A DNA stretch of 33,362 nucleotides from JAYUDN01 sp043769645 (GTDB lineage: Bacteria > Patescibacteriota > Gracilibacteria > BD1-5 > UBA2023). Below the pieces are notes generated by a model. The model saw only the letters and a program-made list of their open reading frames with translations. It was not told the DNA's origin and did no database searches. The translations under genes and the position numbers were made by a program. Location of the stretch: contig JAYVJC010000054.1 of NCBI GenBank assembly GCA_043769645.1, forward strand, positions 1 through 33,362, given 5' to 3'. Shown in pieces: positions 25,446 through 32,935 of the stretch (position 1 is its first letter; each line of letters begins with the position of its first letter).

Positions 25446-26630
25446 ATGTACAAAAAATCCCTCTTTCTTCTAAGCATTACCATTATAGGTCTCTTCTTTG
25501 CTATGATCGGATGGAGTGTATACCGATACTACGCGCTCCTCTCGACTGATAACGCCCAGAGTCCGACCGTGATGGTGTCTTCAGGAACGGTGACAGTGGT
25601 TCGATGAGAGGTTGCCTATGATATGAAGCCTGGGGAATCCTTCGAAATCCAAGCACTCGACCGTGTCATCTCTGGACGAGACTCGCTTGCTCGTATAATC
25701 TGGCCAGATGGAAGTCTCTCTCGTATCGGCGGCGTTACAGAGCTTAGTATTCGCGAGCTCTCAGTAGAGCATGATCTCTCCTCCTCACATATCGAGATCG
25801 ATCTCGAAAGGTGAAAAATCTGGACCAATATCGTTCGCGCCTTCTTCGGGGACTCTTACTTCAATACTCGTATCCCTGGGCAGAGTGTCACAGCAGCAGT
25901 ACGAGGTACCGTCTATGAGATCAACCTCGATCAGGACTACATCCATAGTGTAAATCACGCCGTAAACCTCACCGATCGAAATGGAAAGTCGATCGATCTC
26001 TTACCTGGAGAAGTCGTTAGGATTACCAATATCTTCGACAGACTCACTCAAGCAGTACTCGACTCAGCATGGAATGCTCTGAATCAAGTAGCGGATACCG
26101 AGTTCATAACAGCTCGAACGAAAAAGATACAGGCACAGATAGCTTCCCTCTCGGGAACGGATTCCCTGTGGGATCGGTTTATCCGCTGGATTCTTTCCTA
26201 CTTACCATCCTTCGATCGCATCAAGGTAGCGCGGATGCTCGATGCGGGAACCGAAAATTTTGACACTATAACTTCCAGAGTATCTACGGCATCTCTCGTA
26301 CGATGGTATCAGGATATTGCCAATACTGACTTCTCTGCTGATCTTCGCCAGAACCTGCGTGAGAAGATCCTCACGACGGCGACCCCCGAAGAGAAGAAGA
26401 TCCTCGAGCCGACCCTCATCTACGGAGCGATCTGGGATCGATTCTCAGCGACGAGCAGTGGCCTCTCGACATCACTCGATTCCTTTATCTCGAAGATGGG
26501 GGCGACAGCGACCCCTGAGATTCGCAAGCTCTATGATAGCCTGAATAAGCAGCTCAAAGTCGAAGATATCATACAGCAAGGCATCGATACCATCAAAAAC
26601 TCGATACAAGATATGGTGAAGCCGAATTAA
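25446..26630 (+). CDS. FecR-domain membrane-anchored protein
   Basis: 394 aa. N-terminal membrane anchor (about 4-27, SLFLLSITIIGLFFAMIGWSVY), then an extracytoplasmic FecR-like domain: VMVSSGTVTVVRGEVAYDMKPGESFEIQALDRVISGRDSLARIIWPDGSLSRIGGVTELSIREL, followed by GKIWTNIVRAFFGDSYFNTRIPGQSVTAAVRGTVYEI and LLPGEVVRI. The last 200 residues are helical and not recognised. Two UGA glycines fit the fold (VRGEV, ERGKIW). Unlike classical FecR there is no adjacent ECF sigma factor or TonB receptor, so a signalling role is not supported; a cell-surface structural role is possible. ATG 25425 would add seven residues. Confidence 0.82.
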
Positions 26631-26731
26631 GAGAGAGACGGTAGAAATGGTGGAAAAGGTAGAAAAGGCGAAAGGCAGAAGAGGTAGAAATTTTATTTTG
26701 CTACAATAATCTATTTTACCATGAGGTAAAA
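26631..26731. repeat. GGTAGAAATGG repeat words
   Basis: GACGGTAGAAATGGTGGAAAAGGTAGAAAAGG with a partly palindromic CTATTTTACCATGAGGTAAAAATGG at about 26711-26735. No gene in this part. Confidence 0.6.
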
Positions 26732-26875
26732 ATGGTAGTTTTTGTTCCTTTCCAGAATAAAGTTTATTTACATTTAAAAAACTTTTCAATCATTATAGCT
26801 CTTCTGATTCTCTCGTGCTACTATAGTTTTGATATTATAAATAAACAAATTCCCCAGGATATACCGCAAGGGTAA
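26732..26875 (+). CDS. possible small membrane or lipoprotein
   Basis: 47 aa: MVVFVPFQNKVYLHLKNF, hydrophobic IIIALLILSC, then YYSFDIINKQIPQDIPQG. ILSC is a weak lipobox-like motif. No UGA, no family, no clear promoter. A terminator begins a few nt after the stop, which argues for a transcribed gene, but a random ORF cannot be excluded. Confidence 0.4.
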   Translation: MVVFVPFQNKVYLHLKNFSIIIALLILSCYYSFDIINKQIPQDIPQG

Positions 26876-26877
26876 AC

Positions 26878-26908
26878 CATTGCCATCTCGAAAGAGTTGG
26901 CGTTTTTT
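26878..26908 (+). terminator. intrinsic terminator ahead of the ribosomal operon
   Basis: GCCATCTC (26882-26889), GAAA tetraloop, GAGTTGGC (26894-26901; one mismatch), then G and six T. Confidence 0.8.
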
Positions 26909-26947
26909 ATAGAAAATAGGACTTGTATATTTTCTTCTCAAAATCTT

Positions 26948-26975
26948 TTGACATTTATATTCCGATTTATATAAT
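26948..26975 (+). promoter_or_regulatory. ribosomal operon promoter
   Basis: Perfect consensus TTGACA (26948-26953), 16-bp spacer, TATAAT (26970-26975). Leader of about 105 nt to rplC, much longer than other leaders here; it contains a small CTTTCTC/GAGAAG-type hairpin near 27032-27047 and may be regulatory. Confidence 0.75.
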
Positions 26976-27087
26976 CTGCCTACTTTTCACATAAAGTTCG
27001 AATACTCTATGATGTTGCTGGTAAACTTTTCTCTTTCGAGAAGAAGACCTACAACCTCTCATTTCAATATCTATAACACAAACCACT

Positions 27088-27642
27088 ATGGCTGGTATAA
27101 TCGGAAAAAAACTCGAAATGACTCGAGTCATTCATGAAGGGAAATTCACGCCTGTGACCCTTATCAAGGTGCCTACTCTTACCGTTGCTCAGGTCAAAAC
27201 TGAGGAAACAGACGGATATGCGGCGCTCGTCATACGTATGACGGACGGGAAAAAAGTCACACTTCGAGAAGTACCTATTTCCGGAGCATTCGCGGATCTG
27301 AAAAAGGACGATACCATTTCTCTTGATTTCCTCGATGGAGTGACGGAGATGACCGTCGTCTCGATATCGAAAGGAAAGGGATTTGCCGGTGCGATGAAAC
27401 GATGGAACTTCTCCGGACTTACCGCGAGCCACGGACACAAGTATACTCGTTCCCTCGGTTCTATCGGTACTCGAAAGCCACGCCGAACCAAGCTCGGAAA
27501 GAAGATGCACGGACATATGGGACTTGATCGTATCACGCTCAAGCATGTGCCACTCATCCTCGTGAATAAAACCCTCAATGTGATCGCGGTAAAGGGTCCA
27601 GTTGCTGGAGCTCGAAACTCCCTCATCACCCTGACCTTCTAG
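27088..27642 (+). CDS. rplC: 50S ribosomal protein uL3
   Basis: 184 aa (E. coli 209). Early 23S rRNA-binding protein near the peptidyl transferase centre. Landmarks: GIIGKKLEMTRVI at the N-terminus; VSISKGKGFAGAMKRWNFSG, HGHKYTRSLGSIGTRKPRRTKLGKKMHGHMG in the internal loop; GPVAGARNSLITL at the end. First gene of the S10-type operon here; rpsJ, usually just upstream, is absent and the promoter directly precedes rplC. No UGA. Confidence 0.97.
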   Translation: MAGIIGKKLEMTRVIHEGKFTPVTLIKVPTLTVAQVKTEETDGYAALVIRMTDGKKVTLREVPISGAFADLKKDDTISLDFLDGVTEMTVVSISKGKGFAGAMKRWNFSGLTASHGHKYTRSLGSIGTRKPRRTKLGKKMHGHMGLDRITLKHVPLILVNKTLNVIAVKGPVAGARNSLITLTF

Positions 27643-27677
27643 TCTCTCAAAATCAATTTCCACCTTACAACCAATCT

Positions 27678-28301
27678 ATGAAAGCATCACTCTATGACAC
27701 TCTCGGAGCATCCAAAGGAACGATAGACCTCCAACCTTCGTTTTTTGAAGTGACTCCGAATATGGGACTTATGCACCGTCTTCTCGTTCTTCAACAGGCG
27801 AATGCTCGTCACTCGATCGCGCATACGAAGCACCGTGGAGAGGTCCAGGGTTCAACTCGTAAGCTCTTCAAGCAAAAAGGAACTGGTTCCGCTCGTATGG
27901 GTGACCGCCGAAGTCCGATGCGAAAGGGTGGAGGAGTCGTATTTGGTCCTCGAAATGAGAGAAATTTTACCCTCAACCTTTCGAAACAGGAACGACGACT
28001 CGCACTTCTTTCTCTCCTCTCGACGAAGGCGAATGCGAACACTGTCAAGGTGATCGAAGAGCTCTCTCTTGATTGTGCAAAGACGAAGACTATGTCAACA
28101 CTCATGACGGCTATCCAGGCACCGAAAGCGGTTCTTGCGGTGACTCGTGAAGAGTCTGCTCGCGTTCAGGGAGCCTACAACCTCGCTACGGTGAAGGTCG
28201 TCAATGTCGAATACCTCAACCCGCACTCCCTCCTCAAGTACACGGACCTCGTCTTCACGAAGGCTTCCCTTGAGCATATGTATACACACTTCTCGAAGTA
28301 G
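27678..28301 (+). CDS. rplD: 50S ribosomal protein uL4
   Basis: 207 aa, normal length. Binds 23S rRNA domain I and lines the exit tunnel; in E. coli also autoregulates the S10 operon. The tunnel loop is clear: ARHSIAHTKHRGEVQGSTRKLFKQKGTGSARMGDRRSPMRKGGGVVFGPR; C-terminus with NLATVKVVNVEYLNPHSLLKY. No UGA. 35-bp gap from rplC. Confidence 0.97.
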   Translation: MKASLYDTLGASKGTIDLQPSFFEVTPNMGLMHRLLVLQQANARHSIAHTKHRGEVQGSTRKLFKQKGTGSARMGDRRSPMRKGGGVVFGPRNERNFTLNLSKQERRLALLSLLSTKANANTVKVIEELSLDCAKTKTMSTLMTAIQAPKAVLAVTREESARVQGAYNLATVKVVNVEYLNPHSLLKYTDLVFTKASLEHMYTHFSK

Positions 28302-28349
28302 TCTCCTCGAACTGTAAACTCACAACTCTAAACTCTAAACTGTATTCTT

Positions 28350-28643
28350 ATGTCATCTCTCTATTCCGTCATCCAGAAATTCATCGTTACAAATAAAAGT
28401 ACCGAGGGAGAACTCCGAGGCGTTTATACATGTATCATCGATCCACGATGTACGAAGATCGATGTCAAGCGCGCGATCGAGACGATCTATGGAGTCAAGG
28501 TTTCGAAGGTGAATATGCTTCATACTCGAGAAAAGTTCCACAATACGAAAAATGGAATACTAAAAAAGAAATCTCCAGAAAAGAAGGCTATGATTACCCT
28601 TGCTGCCGGAAACAAGATCGTTAATATCGAAGTCGTAAAGTAA
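28350..28643 (+). CDS. rplW: 50S ribosomal protein uL23
   Basis: 97 aa. Exit-tunnel rim protein, docking site for trigger factor and SRP. IQKFIVTNKSTE, DPRCTKIDVKRAIETIYGVKVSKVNMLHTREK match the L23 core. The gap before it carries AACTGTAAACTCACAACTC and CTAAACTCTAAACTG tandem words. No UGA. Confidence 0.95.
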   Translation: MSSLYSVIQKFIVTNKSTEGELRGVYTCIIDPRCTKIDVKRAIETIYGVKVSKVNMLHTREKFHNTKNGILKKKSPEKKAMITLAAGNKIVNIEVVK

Positions 28644-28705
28644 CAGACAGCTCTTAGTAGAAAGAATTCTCCCTCCTTAAATTCCAATATTCTAACATTC
28701 CACCT

Positions 28706-29548
28706 ATGTGAATCAAGAAATACAATCCCTATACTCCGTCACGACGATTCATGACTGGTTTGACGTATGAAGAGCTCACGACGGATACTCCGTATAAGCC
28801 ACTCCTTTCGTCATTCAAGAACCAAGCGGGTCGAGACAATAATGGTCGTATCGCGGTGCGTCATCAGGGAGGAGGGCACAAGAAACTCTATCGAAATGTT
28901 GACTTCAAGCTCAATAAATTCGACATCCCAGGACGCGTCGAAACCATCGAATACGATCCGTATCGTACGGCATTTATTGCTCTCGTCTGTTACGCTGACG
29001 GAGAGCGTCGATACCTTCTCGCTCATACGACGATGAAGGTAGGAGATCAAGTCATTACTTCCGCTACTGCGAAGCCCATCGCTGGCAATCGACTCGAAAT
29101 CGGAAATATCCCAACTGGTCTCTTCGTTCACAATGTTGAGCTTATTCTCGGAAAGGGCGCAACCTCGGTTCGATCTGCTGGAGCTTCTGCCACCGTTCTT
29201 TCCCAGGAAGGTGAGTATACTCAGGTGAAGATGACTTCTGGAGAAATCCGACTCGTTCATAAGAAGTGCTCTGCAACTATCGGTATCGTCTCGAATCCAG
29301 ACTGGAATCAAGTCACTATCGGGAAGGCTGGTCGTTCCAGGTGGCTCGGAAAGCGACCAACAGTACTCGGTTCTTCGATGAATCCCGTGGACCATCCGCA
29401 CGGAGGAGGAGAAGGACACCAGTCAGTCGGTCAGCGAAAAGGTCCGAAGACTCCATGGGGAAGACCCGCTCGAGGAGTGAAGACTCGAAGTCGAAAGTAT
29501 ACCGATCGTTGGGTTCTTCGAACTCGCGCTGGAAAACTTATGGGATAA
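28706..29548 (+). CDS. rplB: 50S ribosomal protein uL2
   Basis: 280 aa, normal length. Core subunit-joining protein essential for peptidyl transferase assembly. MGIKKYNPYTPSRRFMTG start with Gly2 = UGA, GRNNNG-like GRDNNGRIAVRHQGGGHKKLYR, and SMNPVDHPHGGGEGHQSVGQ with the conserved histidine loop, PARGVKTRSRKYTDRWVLR end. Reading UGA as stop would hide the true start and truncate the N-terminus by 15 residues. Confidence 0.97.
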
Positions 29549-29560
29549 TCAAACTGGGTA

Positions 29561-29650
29561 CATAAGGTTGCAAGTTCATAAGGTTCATAAAGTTGAAACC
29601 TTACGTACCTTACAAACCTTACGTATCTTACAAACCTTACAAACCTTTTA
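29561..29650. repeat. inverted tandem words between rplB and rpsS
   Basis: CATAAGGTTGCAAGTTCATA and AGGTTCATAAAGTTG (29561-29595) face CCTTACGTACCTTACAAACC and related CCTTACAAA units (29598-29648). Same design as the arrays inside pth: short units, opposite arms. Confidence 0.7.
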
Positions 29651-29661
29651 ACTCAATTATT

Positions 29662-29925
29662 ATGACTCGTAGTCTTAAGAAATGACCTTACATCGACATC
29701 CGCGTGATGAAGAAGGTCGAAGCCCTCAATGCCACTGGAAAGCGAAATGTGATCAAGACTTGGTCACGAGCCTGCACGATTGCTCCAGACTTTGTCGGAC
29801 ATACCTTCGGAGTTCACAATGGAAAACAACATGTACCGGTCTTCGTAACCGAAGATATGGTCGGTCATAAGCTCGGTGAGTTTTCCTTTACTCGAAGATT
29901 CAATGCCCATTCTGGAAACAAGTAG
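29662..29925 (+). CDS. rpsS: 30S ribosomal protein uS19
   Basis: 87 aa, normal length. Head protein next to S13, contacts the A-site finger. TRSLKKGPYIDIRVMKKVE, TIAPDFVGHTFGVHNGKQHVPVFVTEDMVGHKLGEFSFTR. The Gly of KKGPY, invariant in S19, is UGA (29683-29685): one of the clearest supports for code 25. Confidence 0.97.
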
Positions 29926-30033
29926 TATAACAGTATCACAGAATTATAGAAAGTTCGAATACCTTCAAATTACTTCTAACTACCTGTATACACTGTAAAA
30001 CTTACTACTGTAAAACTCTTAAACTCATTTTTT

Positions 30034-30360
30034 ATGAAAGCTTCCGTCTCCAATGTTCGTATATCCCCGAAAAAGCTCAATGTCATCGCCTATATCGTAC
30101 GAGATATGGATGCGAAACAAGCCCTCGATACGCTCCGGTTTATGCCGAAGAAGGGAGCTGATATTGTCTACAAGGTACTCTCAAGTGCGGTAGCCAATGC
30201 CACTCACAATGATAATCAAGAGCTTACAAGCCTTCATATTGCTTTTATAGTAGTTACCCAAGGACTCGTCTATAGACGTATCAATCCGGTTTCACGAGGA
30301 CGATCTCATCGTATTCTGAAGCGTACTTCCCATGTCGACATTGCTTTGACTATAAAATAA
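30034..30360 (+). CDS. rplV: 50S ribosomal protein uL22
   Basis: 108 aa, normal length. Beta-hairpin reaches the tunnel constriction. VRISPKKLNVIAYIVRDMDAKQALDTL, VLSSAVANATHND, RGRSHRILKRTSHVDIAL. No UGA. The 108-bp spacer before it has CTGTAAAACTTACTACTGTAAAACTC words. Confidence 0.96.
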   Translation: MKASVSNVRISPKKLNVIAYIVRDMDAKQALDTLRFMPKKGADIVYKVLSSAVANATHNDNQELTSLHIAFIVVTQGLVYRRINPVSRGRSHRILKRTSHVDIALTIK

Positions 30361-30370
30361 TTTTTTCCCT

Positions 30371-31009
30371 ATGTGACACAAAGTCAGCCCTCTCGCCTTT
30401 CGTATCGGATATATCAAGACCTGGAGAACTACCGGGTACTATGATAAGAAGCACTATGCAGCTTCAGTTTCTGAAGATGTTGCTATCCGCCGTGCAGTCA
30501 TGGCCCACTACAAGAACCTTCCGATAGCGAACTGCTTCATCAACCATGGAGCCGGAAAAGCTTTAGCTATTTCTATCTATACGTCTCGTATCGCTCTGAT
30601 CCTTGGTAAAGATGACGAAAGCGTCAATACACTCAAGTCTAATCTTGAGAAAAAATTTCCTGGTTATACTTTCACCTTCGATGTGAAGGAAGTCAAGAAA
30701 CCAGAACTTTCGGCTTCGATTGTAGCAGATGCCATCGCTCGCCAGATTGAGAAGAAAATGCCTTACCGACGAGTGATCAAAAATTCGATTGCGAAGACCC
30801 TCGAAAAGGGAGGACTTGGAATCAAGGTCAAGCTCGGAGGACGTCTCAATGGTGCTGAAATCGCTCGTCGAGAAACCTTCAAGGAAGGATCTATACCACT
30901 TATGACCGTCCGATCTGATATCGACTATGCAACCGAACGAGCAGAAACACTTGCCGGTACCGTCGGAATCAAAGTATGGATCTACAAGGGAGATATCTTC
31001 AAGAAATAA
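30371..31009 (+). CDS. rpsC: 30S ribosomal protein uS3
   Basis: 212 aa. mRNA-entry protein with KH domain. MGHKVSPLAFRIGYIKTW, KH-like region with ARQIEKKMPYRRVIKNSIAKTLEKGGLGIKVKLGGRLNGAEIARRE. Gly2 is UGA, matching the near-invariant MG.KV.P..FR start; without code 25 the gene would begin 43 codons later. 10-bp gap after rplV. Confidence 0.97.
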
Positions 31010-31131
31010 TAAAATCCACTTCATATCAATCTGCAGAACCAAGTGAAACGAGAACTCCGAAAAAACTCTAGAAAATAAAAACTCCACTTGACTTTCACTT
31101 CATTTCTATATACTTCATAACACTTCTTTTT

Positions 31132-31548
31132 ATGTTACAGCCGAGTAGAACCAAATACCGCAAAGCCCAACGAGGGACTATCAAAGGTCTCGCTCAACGT
31201 GGGTCAAGCATATCATTTGGAGAATACGCCCTCAAGACGACTGAGGCTGGATACATCACGTCTCGTCAAATCGAGAGTGCTCGTAAGGCAATCGTACGAT
31301 TCCTCAAGAAAGGTGGTCAGGTGTGGATTCGAATCTTCCCTGATAAACCATACACGACTCATGCAGCGGAAGCTCCTATGGGTTGAGGAAAGGGAAGTGT
31401 TGAAATGTATAGAACTCCTGTAAAACCTGGTCGCGTCCTCTTCGAACTCGGAGATATCGCCCCAGAAGTTGCACGTGAGGCTTTTACGATTGCTTCATAC
31501 AAGCTCCCAGTCAAGACGAAGATCCTTCTCTCAAAACAAGACTACTAA
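31132..31548 (+). CDS. rplP: 50S ribosomal protein uL16
   Basis: 138 aa, normal length. Organises the A-site tRNA region of 23S rRNA. QPSRTKYRKAQRGTIKGLAQRGSSISFG, RIFPDKPYTTHAAEAPMGGGKGSVEMYRTPVKPGRVLFELG. UGA 31384-31386 lies in PMGGGKG; read as stop it would remove the C-terminal third. The preceding 120 bp after rpsC contain no gene. Confidence 0.97.
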
Positions 31549-31578
31549 TCGCTCTACCTCCACTTTACTCTCATTTGT

Positions 31579-31800
31579 ATGGCAAAAGCTAAGAAAACTA
31601 CTCCTACCATTATCAAAGATATCTCTACCCTCAAGTCGCTCACTCGAGCTGATCTTGTTGGAGAGCTGGCTCTGGCTCAGAAGGAATACTTCGAACTCTC
31701 GATGAAGCACTCTCTGGGTGAACTCAAACAGCCGCACCTCCTGACGAATACTCGCCGATATATTGCACGAGTATCGACCTTTATGACGACCGCTATTTAA
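31579..31800 (+). CDS. rpmC: 50S ribosomal protein uL29
   Basis: 73 aa. Small helical protein beside L23 at the exit tunnel. LKSLTRADLVGELALAQKEYFELSMKHSLGELKQPHLLTNTRRYIARVSTF has the two-helix L29 pattern; about ten extra N-terminal residues (AKAKKTTPTI). No UGA. Confidence 0.93.
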   Translation: MAKAKKTTPTIIKDISTLKSLTRADLVGELALAQKEYFELSMKHSLGELKQPHLLTNTRRYIARVSTFMTTAI

Positions 31801-31817
31801 TCTCCTCACTTCTCACT

Positions 31818-32066
31818 ATGCGTACCAAGACCGGAACCGTGACCAGTACCAAAATGGATAAAACCATCGTTGTCAGCGTTACTACTTATAAAATCCACTC
31901 CAAATACAAGAAGCGATATACATCGACCTCGAAGTTTTATGCACATGATGAGCAGGGACTAGCGGCAGTTGGTGATACCGTCACGGTGAGCGAGACTCGG
32001 CCACTATCGAAGCTGAAGCGTTGGCTCCTCATCGATGATTCTATTGTGAGAGCTGAGACGATCTAG
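31818..32066 (+). CDS. rpsQ: 30S ribosomal protein uS17
   Basis: 82 aa, normal length. OB-fold 16S rRNA-binding protein. TKTGTVTSTKMDKTIVVSVTTYKIHSKYKKRYTSTSKFYAHDEQ, VGDTVTVSETRPLSKLKRW. No UGA. Confidence 0.96.
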   Translation: MRTKTGTVTSTKMDKTIVVSVTTYKIHSKYKKRYTSTSKFYAHDEQGLAAVGDTVTVSETRPLSKLKRWLLIDDSIVRAETI

Positions 32067-32136
32067 GTGATCGACAGTTGCGTAAATCTACGCAACTCAA
32101 TTCACTACTATTCATTACACACTTACATTTTTCATT

Positions 32137-32505
32137 ATGATCCAAGCAGAAAGCAGACTCGCCATCGTCGATAATACTGGAGCCAAGGAAGCCCTCTGTA
32201 TCAAGGTTCTTAAGGGTTCCAAACGTCGGTATGCAAGCGTTGGAGACATTATCGTTATATCTGTGAAAAAAGCTCTTCCCAATGGAAACATCAAGAAGAA
32301 AGCGGTTTGTAAAGCGGTGGTCGTTCGAGTCGCGAAGGAAATACGTCGAGAAGATGGTTCCTACGTACGTTCTGATGATAACGCCTGCGTCATCATCGAT
32401 GATAAACTCGAACCGAAAGGAACTCGTATATTTGGTCCAGTATTCCGAGAGCTCAAGGCTCGTGGATACCAAAAGATCATCTCTCTCGCTCCCGAAGTTG
32501 TCTAG
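32137..32505 (+). CDS. rplN: 50S ribosomal protein uL14
   Basis: 122 aa, exactly the family length. Subunit-interface protein, part of bridge B8. MIQAESRLAIVDNTGAKEALCIKVL, GDIIVISVKKALPNGNIKKKAVCKAVVVR, RSDDNACVIIDDKLEPKGTRIFGPVFREL. No UGA. Confidence 0.97.
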   Translation: MIQAESRLAIVDNTGAKEALCIKVLKGSKRRYASVGDIIVISVKKALPNGNIKKKAVCKAVVVRVAKEIRREDGSYVRSDDNACVIIDDKLEPKGTRIFGPVFRELKARGYQKIISLAPEVV

Positions 32506-32601
32506 AAGTTCCCAAGTATAAAGTTCTCAAGTTGAAAGTCCAACATCATACTTTATACCTTGAATACCTGATAACTCTCCCCATTATAACTCAATTCATT
32601 T
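32506..32601. repeat. spacer with inverted words between rplN and rplX
   Basis: AAGTATAAAGTTCTCAAGTT faces CATACTTTATACCTTGAATA; a short inverted pair of the same style as the rplB-rpsS spacer. Confidence 0.5.
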
Positions 32602-32907
32602 ATGAAAATACACACTGGTGATACCGTCATCGTCGTTGCAGGTAAAAGCAAAGGCAAACAAGGAAAAGTTACGAAAGTAAATACGAAAGATATGACTGTC
32701 CTGGTCGAAGGCGTCAATATCGTCACGAAGCACATGAAGCCACAAGGAGGAACTCCTGGGCAAAAGGTAACCTTCGAAAAAGCGATTGACAGCTCCAACG
32801 TGATGCTTCTTGACCCTACTACGAAAACTCCGACACGCGTCGGGTACCGATTCGATGAAAAGGGAAACAAGGTTCGATTCGCTAAAAAATCTGGAACTAC
32901 CCTCTAA
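32602..32907 (+). CDS. rplX: 50S ribosomal protein uL24
   Basis: 101 aa, normal length. Assembly initiator of the large subunit. KOW motif HTGDTVIVVAGKSKGKQGKVTKV, then VEGVNIVTKHMKP, DPTTKTPTRVGYRFDEKGNKVRFAKKSG. No UGA. Confidence 0.96.
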   Translation: MKIHTGDTVIVVAGKSKGKQGKVTKVNTKDMTVLVEGVNIVTKHMKPQGGTPGQKVTFEKAIDSSNVMLLDPTTKTPTRVGYRFDEKGNKVRFAKKSGTTL

Positions 32908-32935
32908 TATTTTTCCACCCGTATAATTTCCACTT

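Noticed and set aside
105..26695. Intergenic tandem repeats as possible CRISPR arrays
   Set aside because: Units are 7-11 bp and degenerate, without regular unique spacers, leader or cas genes.
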